A stretch of 42,726 bases of DNA, from contig CAYGFI010000021.1 in NCBI GenBank assembly GCA_964349045.1, positions 1-42,726 on the forward strand. The letters are read 5' to 3'. Below, in pieces: positions 1 through 9,181 of the stretch (positions within the stretch are counted from its first letter, which is position 1; each line of letters starts with the position of its first letter). Both the position numbers and the translations under genes were made by a program. The notes beneath the pieces were generated by a model that did not search any database, had not been told where the DNA came from, and was given only the letters and a program-made list of their open reading frames with translations. The DNA comes from JACJXF01 sp964349045 (GTDB lineage Bacteria; Bacteroidota; Bacteroidia; Bacteroidales; GCA-2748055).

Positions 1-1894
1 AGTTATTGGGTTTTAATCTTGGTTCACCGGAAAAATGAAACCTTTCGCTGATTGGCATGTCATTTAAATTAGGATAAAATCCAAAACGTAAAGAAAATGT
101 GGGAAATACCAAACGTTCGTTTTTTATCCGGGTTCCGATACCAAGGCCTGTATAAACATCTTCGTAAATGAGATTCGCAGACTCAGATCCCAGTAAAGCA
201 AAATCAATATAACCGAAGAAAGTAAAACGAAAACCATAAATATACCATGGACTAAACGTTACAGTTTCCATATTCAACGTGAACCTTTGTTGCCCGACAA
301 CATTGGGTTCATTAAATCCCCTTAAACCGTATTTATCGTTTATATTGATCCGGTCATCTTCAAATCGTTTAATTCCCTTGGTAAATCCAATATTTATAAA
401 CTGTCTGAATTTAAACCTGTTATAGATGAAAAGATTGGTGAAATATTTGAGTTGGAGCTGAAACATTGCCTGTTCAAAATTCCCGGTTTTTGTAAAAAAG
501 CCACCTTCTCCGATCTGAAAATACCAATATCCAATGTTGGTCAAATAATCACTTCTGGCAAAATTCAGGGAGGCATACATCCGGTCATCAAATTCTCCGA
601 ATTCAGGTCCGAAAGTGAAGTTTAGCAGTGATCCGATGGGAATATCCTCGGTACGACCGAAACTATATATCAGGTTACTCTGATAAAAACTCTGGGATGA
701 GAGGGCAAACGTATTCAGCCATACGGATTTATCATGGAATTCATAATACATCCGACTACTTACCTCAGGTCTGTCGAAATAATTTTCCTTGTAAAATCTT
801 GTTGCCAGGATCAGGTTTAACCTTTTTTTAATGAGTTCCGCGTTTTTATTAAGTTTGAAAGACCGGCCTATCCAGATATCTGTTTTATTGTTGCTTACCC
901 GTTGAGAAAAGAATCCGGAATCGGAATTCCAGATATTCTGAATGGAACTTAAATGAAAAGTTGAAGCGCCGCCGGCATATTTAGTATTGGGGGTATAGAA
1001 TTTCCGGTTAAATTGCAAGCCATATGACTCAGTATCAAAAACATTCGTATATTGAAATTTCCCATCTATGAAGCTTCCCAGGATATTACGGTTATTATAA
1101 ATGGCTTCATAGCCCCATGTATTTGATTTTTCAGGATCCCAATGAATATTATTCTGAATTTCATTACCTGTGCCAAATATGTTCCGGTCCCATACTTCCA
1201 GGTGTCCTGCATTAATATCACTTAATTCAACATAAAAGGCTTTTGACCACTGATCTTTGATGATAACTGCAATATCGGCAAAGCCTTCCATCAAGGATAA
1301 TGGCTCAACAATAATCCTTGCATCTTCGATATAGCTCTGATCACGGAAAAGGCGTACATTGTCAGCAAGGATTCGTGGATCGATAACATCACCCTCCCTG
1401 ATGAGAAGATGCCTTTCCAGAATTTTGTTATTTGTTTTGACGTGTACTGAGTTACCTTTTTTCTCAAGCCAGGTTAAAGCATGTGAGGCTGTGTCGAGGA
1501 TTGTGGCTCCAAAAACATCAACCTTTACAAAACGAATATTTCTGATGATCAGACCTTCATATTGCAGAAATTCAAGCTCCCCTCTCAACGTCGGAAGTGT
1601 ATCTGTTATTTTTTCCTGCGGAGGACGAATTACACTATTTTGCAGCTCATTTATCCATCTGTTTTTAGAGGATAAAGAACGGATAGTATCAAAAAATATC
1701 TTAGAACGCAAATTACCGGCATCGTATTCCTTCCTGCCTTTTGGATTATGAAGGGAATCAGGGATTTCAACTATTTGCTGGGCAATAACAATAGGGAATC
1801 CACAAATGAAAAAGGCGAAAATGAATAAGATTATGACTTTTCCATTTACCCGGTCAGTATACTCTTTTGTATCTTTTTCCCTGGTTCTTCCCAT
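1..1894 (-). CDS. Omp85/BamA-like outer membrane protein with a POTRA-like domain (3' end off the window)
   Basis: The reverse complement reads open from an ATG at 1894 to the window edge, giving about 631 residues without the C-terminus. A hydrophobic signal segment lies at about residues 18-37. One POTRA-like region follows (roughly 80-200), in which a 'REGDVIDP' stretch resembles the POTRA motif around 'GD'. The remainder alternates aromatic and polar residues like a beta-barrel. The motif LRGF (R525-G526-F527) matches the conserved RGF/Y loop-6 motif of the Omp85 superfamily. Family members insert outer membrane proteins or act as translocators or lipid-linked assembly factors in the outer membrane. 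With a single POTRA this is not BamA itself (usually five), so the exact role is unknown. It is divergent from the metallophosphoesterase gene and has an excellent promoter directly upstream. Confidence 0.8.
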   Translation of the reverse strand, partial: MGRTREKDTKEYTDRVNGKVIILFIFAFFICGFPIVIAQQIVEIPDSLHNPKGRKEYDAGNLRSKIFFDTIRSLSSKNRWINELQNSVIRPPQEKITDTLPTLRGELEFLQYEGLIIRNIRFVKVDVFGATILDTASHALTWLEKKGNSVHVKTNNKILERHLLIREGDVIDPRILADNVRLFRDQSYIEDARIIVEPLSLMEGFADIAVIIKDQWSKAFYVELSDINAGHLEVWDRNIFGTGNEIQNNIHWDPEKSNTWGYEAIYNNRNILGSFIDGKFQYTNVFDTESYGLQFNRKFYTPNTKYAGGASTFHLSSIQNIWNSDSGFFSQRVSNNKTDIWIGRSFKLNKNAELIKKRLNLILATRFYKENYFDRPEVSSRMYYEFHDKSVWLNTFALSSQSFYQSNLIYSFGRTEDIPIGSLLNFTFGPEFGEFDDRMYASLNFARSDYLTNIGYWYFQIGEGGFFTKTGNFEQAMFQLQLKYFTNLFIYNRFKFRQFINIGFTKGIKRFEDDRININDKYGLRGFNEPNVVGQQRFTLNMETVTFSPWYIYGFRFTFFGYIDFALLGSESANLIYEDVYTGLGIGTRIKNERLVFPTFSLRFGFYPNLNDMPISERFHFSGEPRLKPNN

Positions 1895-1909
1895 CTTTTT
1901 TTGAAATTT

Positions 1910-1940
1910 CAAATTTACACTACAAAACCTATAAAACAAA
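1910..1940 (-). promoter_or_regulatory. Consensus Bacteroidetes promoter for the Omp85-like gene
   Basis: On the minus strand TTTG (1940-1937) is followed by exactly 19 bases and then TAAATTTG (1917-1910). This fits the Bacteroidetes primary sigma factor consensus TTTG-N19-TAnnTTTG in both elements and in spacing. Transcription would start near 1905, giving a leader of about 10 bases before the ATG at 1894. Confidence 0.7.
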
Positions 1941-2153
1941 ACCTTAAGATTTTCTTCGTTTCAAACTATTCCAGGTTTTACGAAAGCGGTCACAGTAATA
2001 CCATGAATTAGTAAATTCGTACGACCGTCTGCATTTCTTAAATCTGCCAGAGAATTAATCTGATTTTCGTTTTACGCCCTAAAACTTTATTTGTAAATTT
2101 TTGTTATTTTGTTTCCTTTTGCATCAATCTTTGAATTTTATAATAGGATCATT

Positions 2154-3416
2154 ATGCGACAGCCTGTATTTTTCATGATAATTCTTTCAGTATTTATCAT
2201 TCTTACTGATCTTTATACTTTCCGCGGTATATCGACGCTTACGCAGAGTCTGGCAGGTCGTCAAAGAATCATTATCGGAACTGCATTCTGGATGGTTTCA
2301 CTGGTTGGTTTTGTTTGGCTTATCTGGTTCTCATTAACATTTAAAAACTTCAGCTATGAGGAAGCATATCGCAATATTGCTTTTTTTATGGGATTTTTTG
2401 TATTGTTTTATGTACCCAAATTGTTTTTCATTTTTTTTCAGTTGATAAACGATATTGCAGGTCTTTTCGCGAAAATAATATCCTTACTTTTTCCATCCAA
2501 TGAAAGCATTTCTTCAGGAGCCCTGAAAATAAGCCGTTCTGAATTTTTACTACAGGCCGGAATAATAATTGCCGCAATACCCTTCTTTTCTATTATCTGG
2601 GGGATATGGAAAGGACGATATAACTTTAAAGTCACGAAAATTGCTCTTAAGTTTCCAAATCTTCCTGAAGCGTTTAATGGGATAAAAATTTTACAGATAA
2701 GCGATTTTCACATCGGGAGTTTTGCGGGTAATCCGAAAATGGTTGAAAAAGCTATTGAGCTTATCAACAGGCAAAATGCTGATTATATCCTTTTTACAGG
2801 TGATCTGGTAAATAACATTGCAACTGAAGCGGAGGAATTTATTCCACTCCTCCAAAAACTGAAAGCTAAATTGGGTAAGTTTTCAATTCTTGGAAATCAT
2901 GATTACGGGGAGTATTACCAATGGTCATCGAAAGAACAGCTCCGGAAAAATATGGAAGACCTGTATGCACATCATAAATCCATTGGCTTCAATCTTTTAC
3001 GCAATGACTCTGTAAAACTTCAGAAGGACGGCGATGAAATTGCGCTTATTGGAGTTGAAAACTGGGGATTACCTCCTTTTCCGCAATATGGCGACCTGAA
3101 AAAATCACTCGATCCGGTAAAGGATTCATCCTTTAAAATCCTTATGTCGCACGATCCTTCACATTGGGATGCTGAAGTTATAAATAAAACCAATATTGAT
3201 CTTACGCTTTCCGGGCATACTCACGGAATGCAGTTCGCCATCCGCATTCCCGGTTGGCGATGGAGCCCTGTAAAAATGAAATATCCGCGCTGGGCCGGAT
3301 TATATACGGAAGGGAAGCAGCATCTTTACGTAAATATAGGAATCGGTTATATTGCTTTCCCGGGCCGTGTAGGAACTCCACCGGAAATAACACTAATAGA
3401 GCTGAAAAAAGTCTGA
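2154..3416 (+). CDS. Membrane-anchored calcineurin-like metallophosphoesterase
   Basis: The 420-residue protein has four hydrophobic segments in the N-terminal ~150 residues, then a calcineurin-type phosphoesterase domain. Metal-binding motifs are visible in order: DFH (D184, H186), GD (D217), GNHD (N248, H249), SHD (H333) and GHTH (H355, H357). This is the layout of YkuE/YaeI-like membrane phosphoesterases, some of which cleave UDP-diacylglucosamine or other phosphodiesters; the substrate here cannot be told. I chose the ATG at 2154 because extending upstream needs a TTG at 2109 and adds 15 residues before a natural N-terminus. It is followed after about 140 bases by purU on the same strand. 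Confidence 0.85.
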   Translation: MRQPVFFMIILSVFIILTDLYTFRGISTLTQSLAGRQRIIIGTAFWMVSLVGFVWLIWFSLTFKNFSYEEAYRNIAFFMGFFVLFYVPKLFFIFFQLINDIAGLFAKIISLLFPSNESISSGALKISRSEFLLQAGIIIAAIPFFSIIWGIWKGRYNFKVTKIALKFPNLPEAFNGIKILQISDFHIGSFAGNPKMVEKAIELINRQNADYILFTGDLVNNIATEAEEFIPLLQKLKAKLGKFSILGNHDYGEYYQWSSKEQLRKNMEDLYAHHKSIGFNLLRNDSVKLQKDGDEIALIGVENWGLPPFPQYGDLKKSLDPVKDSSFKILMSHDPSHWDAEVINKTNIDLTLSGHTHGMQFAIRIPGWRWSPVKMKYPRWAGLYTEGKQHLYVNIGIGYIAFPGRVGTPPEITLIELKKV

Positions 3417-3554
3417 TCTAATTTTGATGACTGATTTTTGCATTTTCTTATTATCCCATCAGTAAAGATTTTTTCTTATGATGGGTTAAATTTTTCATTC
3501 GAAAACCATACTAAAAGCATTGGCTTTTTTGTAAGTTTACGCAAATTTCACAAT

Positions 3555-4412
3555 ATGCCAACAAGCAAAGCCATCCTCTTGCTTTCCTGCCCCGATAGTA
3601 AAGGACTTGTAGCCCGTATCTCCGGTTTTATTTCCGATGGAGGAGGAAACATCATTTCTCTTTACGAGCATGTCGACACCTTTGAGAAAATATTTTTTTT
3701 CAGGGTGGTTTGGGATATGGAGAATTTTAGAATTCCTCCCGCCCGACTGGAGGAAGCATTTGCACCCCTTGCGAATGAACTGGGCGCAACCTGGAAGATT
3801 CACTTTAAGGGAAGAAAGCTACGGATCGCTGTTTTTGTTTCCCGGTATGAACATTGTTTGCAGGAGCTTTTATGGCGGCAAAGACTTGCGGATTACCCGG
3901 TAGAAATTCCACTTATTATATCGAACCATCCTGATGTTAAGCCCATGGCCGATTATCACCGAATCCCGTTTCATATATTCCCGGTAACCCCCGAAACCAA
4001 AATTGAGCAGGAGAAGAAGGAATTGGAACTCCTTGCTCTCAATAATATTGATACAGTTGTCCTTGCTCGTTATATGCAGATTATGTCGGGGAATTTCATA
4101 AAGATATACCCCGGACAAATTATTAATATCCATCATTCTTTTCTCCCGGCCTTTATGGGTGGAAATCCATATAAACAGGCATATGAGAGGGGAGTCAAGA
4201 TTATTGGAGCCACCAGTCATTACGTAACCGAAGACCTCGATGAAGGGCCGATCATTGAACAGGATATTGTCAGGATTTCACACCGCGATACCACCGAAGA
4301 CCTGATCCGAAAGGGCAGGGATTTGGAAAGGATTGTTCTGGCAAGAGCGGTTTATTTCCATGCAGAGCACCGGGTGCTTTTGAATGGCAGAAAGACGATC
4401 GTGTTTGATTGA
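3555..4412 (+). CDS. purU: Formyltetrahydrofolate deformylase
   Basis: The 285-residue product matches the family length of about 280. An N-terminal ACT domain (about 5-85) begins with AILLLSCPDSKGLVA. A formyltransferase-fold domain follows with the catalytic signature NIHHSFLPAF (N191, H193) and the Asp in LDEGP (D229). PurU hydrolyses 10-formyl-THF to THF and formate, balancing the one-carbon pool and supplying formate to PurT. The ATG at 3555 is preferred to an in-frame upstream start at 3438, since residues homologous to PurU begin exactly here. It converges on proS with only 35 bases between stop codons, which contain a GC-rich hairpin. Confidence 0.93.
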   Translation: MPTSKAILLLSCPDSKGLVARISGFISDGGGNIISLYEHVDTFEKIFFFRVVWDMENFRIPPARLEEAFAPLANELGATWKIHFKGRKLRIAVFVSRYEHCLQELLWRQRLADYPVEIPLIISNHPDVKPMADYHRIPFHIFPVTPETKIEQEKKELELLALNNIDTVVLARYMQIMSGNFIKIYPGQIINIHHSFLPAFMGGNPYKQAYERGVKIIGATSHYVTEDLDEGPIIEQDIVRISHRDTTEDLIRKGRDLERIVLARAVYFHAEHRVLLNGRKTIVFD

Positions 4413-4440
4413 CCTCCCCGACCCCAGGGTGAGGGGAAGG
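4413..4440. terminator. GC-rich hairpin between convergent purU and proS
   Basis: CCTCCCC and GGGGAAGG arms enclose an inner ACC/GGT pairing, giving a strong imperfect stem in the 35-base gap between two convergent genes. There is no T-tract on either side, so it may be a bidirectional terminator of the non-canonical kind or a small dispersed repeat. Confidence 0.4.
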
Positions 4441-4447
4441 ATTAGGG

Positions 4448-5923
4448 TCAATATGCCCTGGCATATAACACCTTAAATTTCCCCGGTTTCCCGCTGTATA
4501 TATCTGTCCCTGAATTTTCCTCACTGTCCAAGGGTATACAGCGGATAGTCGCTTTGGTTTCTTCCTTAATTTTCACTTCGGTTTCGGTAGTCCCATCCCA
4601 GTAAGCGGAAATAAAACCGCCTTTATTGTCGAGAACTTCTTTGAACTCATCCCACGAAGAAACAACAGTAGTATTGTTTTCCCTGAATTTCAAGGCTTTT
4701 AAATATATGTTTTTCTGAATTTCATCAAGAAGATCCGCAACATAGATTGCTATGTTTTCCCGGGGAAGAACCTTTTTTTCAAGGGTATCGCGTCGGGCAA
4801 CTTCAATACTGTTGTTTTCAAGATCTCTTGGACCAAGGGCCAGACGTACAGGAACCCCTTTTAATTCATATTCGGCGAATTTCCATCCGGGTTTTTGGGT
4901 ATCGCGGTTATCGTATTTCACCGAAATTCCTTTAGATTCGAGCTCTTTTTTAATCTTTTCAGAAACAGCATTCAGCTCTGGCAACTGATCCAATGCCTTG
5001 TAAATAGGAACAATGACCACCTGAATGGGTGCAAGTTTTGGAGGAAGGACCAGGCCGTGATCATCTGAATGAGCCATCACAACGGCTCCTACAAGACGGG
5101 TAGATACTCCCCATGATGTAGCCCAAACGTATTCCAGTTTACCTTCTTTGCTGGTAAACTGAACATCAAACGCTTTGGCGAAATTCTGTCCGAGAAAATG
5201 TGAAGTACCGGCCTGCAAAGCTTTACCATCCTGCATCAGAGCTTCGATGCAAAAGGTGTCGATGGCGCCTGCAAACCGTTCGTTTTCACTCTTTCTCCCG
5301 ATAATTACCGGCATGGCCATAAAATTCTCTGCAAAATCGGCATAAACATGCACCATTCTCATGGTTTCTTCTACCGCTTCCTGCATGGAGGAATGAGCGG
5401 TATGTCCTTCCTGCCAGAGGAATTCAGCCGTACGGAGGAACAAACGTGTTCTCATCTCCCAGCGAACTACATTTGCCCATTGATTGATCAGAAGTGGAAG
5501 GTCACGGTAACTCTGAATCCAGTTTTTATAGGTGTTCCAGATGATCGTCTCTGAAGTGGGGCGAATGATAAGTTCTTCTTCCAGTTTGGAGTCGGGATCG
5601 ACCATGACACCGCCATTTACATCATCATGTTTGAGACGGTAATGAGTAACTACGGCGCATTCCTTGGCGAAACCTTCCACATGACTGGCTTCTTTACTAA
5701 AAAACGATTTGGGGATAAATAGCGGGAAGTAGGCATTGGAATGACCTGTATCTTTAAACATCTTATCAAGTGCAGCCTGCATTTTCTCCCAAATGGCATA
5801 GCCATAGGGTTTAATTACCATACAACCTCTTACTGCAGAATTTTCCGCGAGGTCAGCTTTAATTACCAGGTCGTTATACCACTGGGAGTAATTATCGTCC
5901 CGGGTAGTGAGTTCTTTTGCCAT
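4448..5923 (-). CDS. proS: Prolyl-tRNA synthetase, archaeal/eukaryal type
   Basis: This 491-residue class II aminoacyl-tRNA synthetase charges tRNA-Pro. The short form without an internal editing insertion, the motif 2 stretch FLRTAEFLWQEGHTAH, the motif 3 region SDDHGLVLPPKLAP, and a C-terminus ending in ARAY (terminal Tyr) identify the archaeal/eukaryal ProS type that Bacteroidetes carry. The C-terminal zinc-type subdomain keeps only one obvious Cys (in IRCIPLD), as I recall for bacterial members. The start at 5923 fits the family N-terminus. The PKD lipoprotein gene lies 75 bases upstream on the same strand. Confidence 0.95.
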   Translation of the reverse strand: MAKELTTRDDNYSQWYNDLVIKADLAENSAVRGCMVIKPYGYAIWEKMQAALDKMFKDTGHSNAYFPLFIPKSFFSKEASHVEGFAKECAVVTHYRLKHDDVNGGVMVDPDSKLEEELIIRPTSETIIWNTYKNWIQSYRDLPLLINQWANVVRWEMRTRLFLRTAEFLWQEGHTAHSSMQEAVEETMRMVHVYADFAENFMAMPVIIGRKSENERFAGAIDTFCIEALMQDGKALQAGTSHFLGQNFAKAFDVQFTSKEGKLEYVWATSWGVSTRLVGAVVMAHSDDHGLVLPPKLAPIQVVIVPIYKALDQLPELNAVSEKIKKELESKGISVKYDNRDTQKPGWKFAEYELKGVPVRLALGPRDLENNSIEVARRDTLEKKVLPRENIAIYVADLLDEIQKNIYLKALKFRENNTTVVSSWDEFKEVLDNKGGFISAYWDGTTETEVKIKEETKATIRCIPLDSEENSGTDIYSGKPGKFKVLYARAY

Positions 5924-5998
5924 CCGATTCTTATCGTTTTAAATGATCTGCAAAATAAGTAAATTAAATCGGGAACAAAGAGTGATTCAATTTGAAAA

Positions 5999-6703
5999 TT
6001 ACTTCATCCTGTCACCTGATCTTCTCGGTGCATGCCCTGCAGCCTCAATTTTCCTCTGTGCTTTTACTTCAAAGCGGCTGAGTGCAGATTTTTTTCCATC
6101 GGGATAATAATCGACCAGGGCAGTCCAGTAGGTAACGGTTCCGGGTACTAAAACAGGAGTTTCAATAAAACCGACATCCTCCTCGGCAAGAGCGTAATTG
6201 TTATGATTTGGACCCCAGACATCCACGTAATATCTTTGGGCGGCAAGATGATCAAAACGTACAACCCCGCTGCTGTTGGTAAACTTTTCCTGTATTTTGT
6301 TTGTAAAATTTTCCCAGTCCTTAACACTCGGATATAAAATAACACTGATGTCTTCAACCAGATAGAACGGTTCGTAGTATTCTTCAACCGTTATTTCGAT
6401 ACTTGCATCAATAACCGATACTGTCAGATACGCAATATCCTCACGATTTTTATAAATGGCTTTCAGGCTAATGGTATAGGTTCCATCGATATCGTAGAAA
6501 TGTGAAGTATTGAATTTATTTGTAACAAATCCATCCCCAAAATCCCATTCAAAGCTCTGTGCATCAATGGAACGGTTAGTAAAAAAAATGACTTCGCCGA
6601 TTCCGACAACTGTATCAGAAACTGTAAAATCGGCGAAAGGATCCTTGCTGCAACTTGCCAGAAGCAAAGGGATCGTAACGAGAAGGAGTATTATCTTTTT
6701 CAT
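5999..6703 (-). CDS. PKD-domain lipoprotein
   Basis: The 234-residue protein starts with a lipoprotein signal: a hydrophobic stretch and the lipobox LLASC with C18. Residues about 22-97 form a PKD fold, with the hallmark WDFGDG and later GTYTISL. The remaining ~135 residues include a segment resembling a small beta-sandwich or carboxypeptidase-regulatory-like domain and are not assigned. It is probably attached to the outer membrane or periplasmic face. The function is unknown; PKD domains usually mediate protein or glycan contacts. The gene is divergent from the decarboxylase gene and precedes proS, which may be cotranscribed. Confidence 0.75.
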   Translation of the reverse strand: MKKIILLLVTIPLLLASCSKDPFADFTVSDTVVGIGEVIFFTNRSIDAQSFEWDFGDGFVTNKFNTSHFYDIDGTYTISLKAIYKNREDIAYLTVSVIDASIEITVEEYYEPFYLVEDISVILYPSVKDWENFTNKIQEKFTNSSGVVRFDHLAAQRYYVDVWGPNHNNYALAEEDVGFIETPVLVPGTVTYWTALVDYYPDGKKSALSRFEVKAQRKIEAAGHAPRRSGDRMK

Positions 6704-6882
6704 AATTCAGCGTATTAGATTTGCAATTAACCGATAAAATTCAAATAACGTGCCAAAGAAAGGGTCAAAATTATCAAATATTCCGGTTGCTGAATTTTTA
6801 CTTATTTTTTATTTTGCACAATTCCCGATACCTTAGCATCACTATTGCAAATGAATGGGAATCAAATAATAAATCCTTGAAT

Positions 6883-8301
6883 ATGGATAATCAACAATTC
6901 CGGAAATATGCGCATGAAGTGGCAGACTGGATGGCCGACTATTTGCAGAATATTGAAGAAAGGCCTGTTAAAAGCCTCGTTAATCCTGGCGAAATATTTA
7001 AGCAGCTTGCAGATACACCTCCCGCGAAAAGCGAAAGCATGCAAACTATAATCGACGATGTAAACCGTATTATTTTACCCGGGATAACAAACTGGCAAAG
7101 TCCGGATTTCTTCGCGTATTTTCCTGCGAATTCCAGCTATCCATCTGTGCTTGCTGAAATGATGACAGCAACGATGGGCGCCCAGTGTATGGTTTGGGAA
7201 ACCTCCCCCGCGGCAGCTGAGCTGGAAGAAATGGTAATGAACTGGCTTAAAAAGATGACAGGTATTCCTGAGAAATTTGAGGGAGTGATCCAGGATTCAG
7301 CTTCTTCTTCAACCCTGGTTGCTATACTCTCGGCACGCGAAAAGGAAAGCGCTTTTTCAATAAACAACAAGGGTTTTGAAACAAATAACTACAGGATCTA
7401 TTGCAGTACCGAAGCTCATTCATCAGTTGAAAAAGCAGTTCAGATTTCAGGAATAGGGCGCGAAAATCTTCGCAAAATAGAAGTCGATGATAAGCTTGCC
7501 ATGAATCCCGTGAAACTGGAAGATGCCATCCGCCGGGATATACAAGATGGATTAGTACCAACCTGCGTTGTTGCCGCGGTAGGAACCACCGGTACAGTGG
7601 CTTTGGATCCTGTAAAAGCAATTGCTGAAGTTTGCCGTAAATACAAAGTATGGCTGCATATAGACGCGGCTTATGCCGGTTCTGCTATGGTTTTACCTGA
7701 GTATCGTTATTTAATTGAAGGTATAGAAAATGCCGACAGCTATGTTTTTAATCCCCACAAGTGGATGTTTACCAACTTCGATTGTTCTGCCTATTTTGTG
7801 AAGGATAAGGAAACGCTTATAAAGACCTTTGAGATTCTTCCTGAATACCTGAAAACACGTCCCGATAATAAAGTTAATAATTACCGGGATTGGGGAATTC
7901 AGCTGGGCAGGCGATTCCGGGCGCTGAAACTCTGGTTTGTGATCAGGGAGATGGGAGTTGAAGGTATTCAGAAGAAAATTTCAGATCATATTCTTTGGGC
8001 AGGTGAGCTGGCTTCCCAGATCAGGCATACCCGGGGATTTCAACTGTATGAACCCCAGAATCTGGCCCTGGTATGTTTTTCAATTTCACCCGGTAGCGCA
8101 ATCGAAAATGAAGATGTTAACATTCTGAATATGAAATTTTTACATCACATTAATTCGACAGGAAAATTGTATCTTTCCCACACAAAAGTTAACGGAACAG
8201 TTTTTCTTCGGATGCAGATAGGTCAGACATCAGTTACCCGGGAACATGTCCAAAAGGCCTGGGATTTTATAAAAAGTGAATCAGTTAAATATTTAAAATA
8301 A
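6883..8301 (+). CDS. PLP-dependent aromatic-L-amino-acid-type decarboxylase (group II)
   Basis: The 472-residue protein matches the length and motifs of the aromatic amino acid decarboxylase family (PF00282). The N-terminal substrate-site motif WQSPDFFAYFP (71-81), the PLP-stacking His H179, the PLP ring Asp in HIDAAYAG (D261) and the Schiff-base Lys in NPHKW (K293) are all present. Expected chemistry is removal of CO2 from an aromatic amino acid such as tryptophan, tyrosine, phenylalanine or DOPA, giving the amine; specificity is not readable here. The ATG at 6883 is chosen over an upstream in-frame start at 6721 that would add 54 non-homologous residues. One base separates its stop from the SDR start, so the two are very probably co-translated. 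Confidence 0.88.
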   Translation: MDNQQFRKYAHEVADWMADYLQNIEERPVKSLVNPGEIFKQLADTPPAKSESMQTIIDDVNRIILPGITNWQSPDFFAYFPANSSYPSVLAEMMTATMGAQCMVWETSPAAAELEEMVMNWLKKMTGIPEKFEGVIQDSASSSTLVAILSAREKESAFSINNKGFETNNYRIYCSTEAHSSVEKAVQISGIGRENLRKIEVDDKLAMNPVKLEDAIRRDIQDGLVPTCVVAAVGTTGTVALDPVKAIAEVCRKYKVWLHIDAAYAGSAMVLPEYRYLIEGIENADSYVFNPHKWMFTNFDCSAYFVKDKETLIKTFEILPEYLKTRPDNKVNNYRDWGIQLGRRFRALKLWFVIREMGVEGIQKKISDHILWAGELASQIRHTRGFQLYEPQNLALVCFSISPGSAIENEDVNILNMKFLHHINSTGKLYLSHTKVNGTVFLRMQIGQTSVTREHVQKAWDFIKSESVKYLK

Positions 8302-8302
8302 T

Positions 8303-9067
8303 ATGGAACGATGGACTTTAAAAAATAAAAAAGCCCTGGTAACAGGTGGTACCAAAGGTATTGGCAGGGCTATTGTTGAAGAATTTCTGGCACACGGAGC
8401 CGAAGTTCATGTTATTGCGAGAACGTCGGAAGAGCTGAAGCAAATGGAAGAGAAATTCATTTTTGAAAAGGATCGTCTGCATTTTTCCTCCATCGATATC
8501 AGTTTACCGTCTGAATGCGCAAAGTTGGTTGCTGAAATAAACAGCCGGTGGAAAAGTCTTGATATATTGGTTAATAATGTAGGGACCAATATACGGAAAG
8601 CCGCTAAAGATTATAATGAAGAAGAATACTCGCTGATTTTTAATACCAACCTTCATGCTGCATTTAATCTGAGTATGAAACTTCATACCCTGCTTAAAGC
8701 ATCAGGTGACGCGACAATAATAAATATTTCATCAGTGGCAGGATACGGGCATATGCGAACCGGAATAGTTTATGGGATGTCCAAAGCTGCTCTGAACCAG
8801 ATGACTGCAAACCTGGCCGTTGAGTGGGCAGCGGATCATATCCGTGTAAATGCCATTTCTCCCTGGTACATACAAACCCCGCTGGCCGAGCAGGTACTGA
8901 AAAACAAAGAGTATCTTACCGCCATCCTTGAAAAAACTCCCATGAAACGAATCGGACAACCTTCCGAAGTCGCTGCTTTAGCTGCATTCCTCGCAATGCA
9001 GGCCTCATCCTACATAACCGGTCAGTGTATAGCGGTTGACGGGGGTTTTATTGCGAATAGGTTTTAG
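8303..9067 (+). CDS. Short-chain dehydrogenase/reductase (tropinone-reductase-like)
   Basis: This classical SDR of 254 residues has the NAD(P) motif TGGTKGIG (about 14-21), NNVGT, a Ser in INISS, and the catalytic YxxxK pair Y157/K161. The stretch NAISPWYIQTPL is typical of the SDR65C/tropinone reductase-like branch. Substrates of bacterial members are mostly unknown carbonyl or hydroxyl compounds. It begins one base after the decarboxylase stop codon, which suggests a joint pathway, for example reduction of an aldehyde or ketone derived from the amine; that link is inference. Confidence 0.88.
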   Translation: MERWTLKNKKALVTGGTKGIGRAIVEEFLAHGAEVHVIARTSEELKQMEEKFIFEKDRLHFSSIDISLPSECAKLVAEINSRWKSLDILVNNVGTNIRKAAKDYNEEEYSLIFNTNLHAAFNLSMKLHTLLKASGDATIINISSVAGYGHMRTGIVYGMSKAALNQMTANLAVEWAADHIRVNAISPWYIQTPLAEQVLKNKEYLTAILEKTPMKRIGQPSEVAALAAFLAMQASSYITGQCIAVDGGFIANRF

Positions 9068-9181
9068 TTAGAATAAGGTATTTTGATTGAAGGTATCAAG
9101 GCTGAAGGTTTTTTAGCCCTAACGCCCTTTTTTTCCCGAATTTCTTTTATATTTATTACCTGAAACAACAAAAGCTCCTAT

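Noticed and set aside
1359..1751. 130-residue plus-strand frame opposite the Omp85-like gene
   Set aside because: It lies antisense to a well-supported gene, has no family resemblance and no start signals.
2086..2111. Bacteroidetes promoter before the metallophosphoesterase gene (TTTG and TTATTTTG)
   Set aside because: The spacing is only about 11 bases and the -7 match is imperfect.
4413..4440. Canonical rho-independent terminator between purU and proS
   Set aside because: The stem is strong but no T-tract follows on either strand, so only a lower-confidence hairpin is listed.
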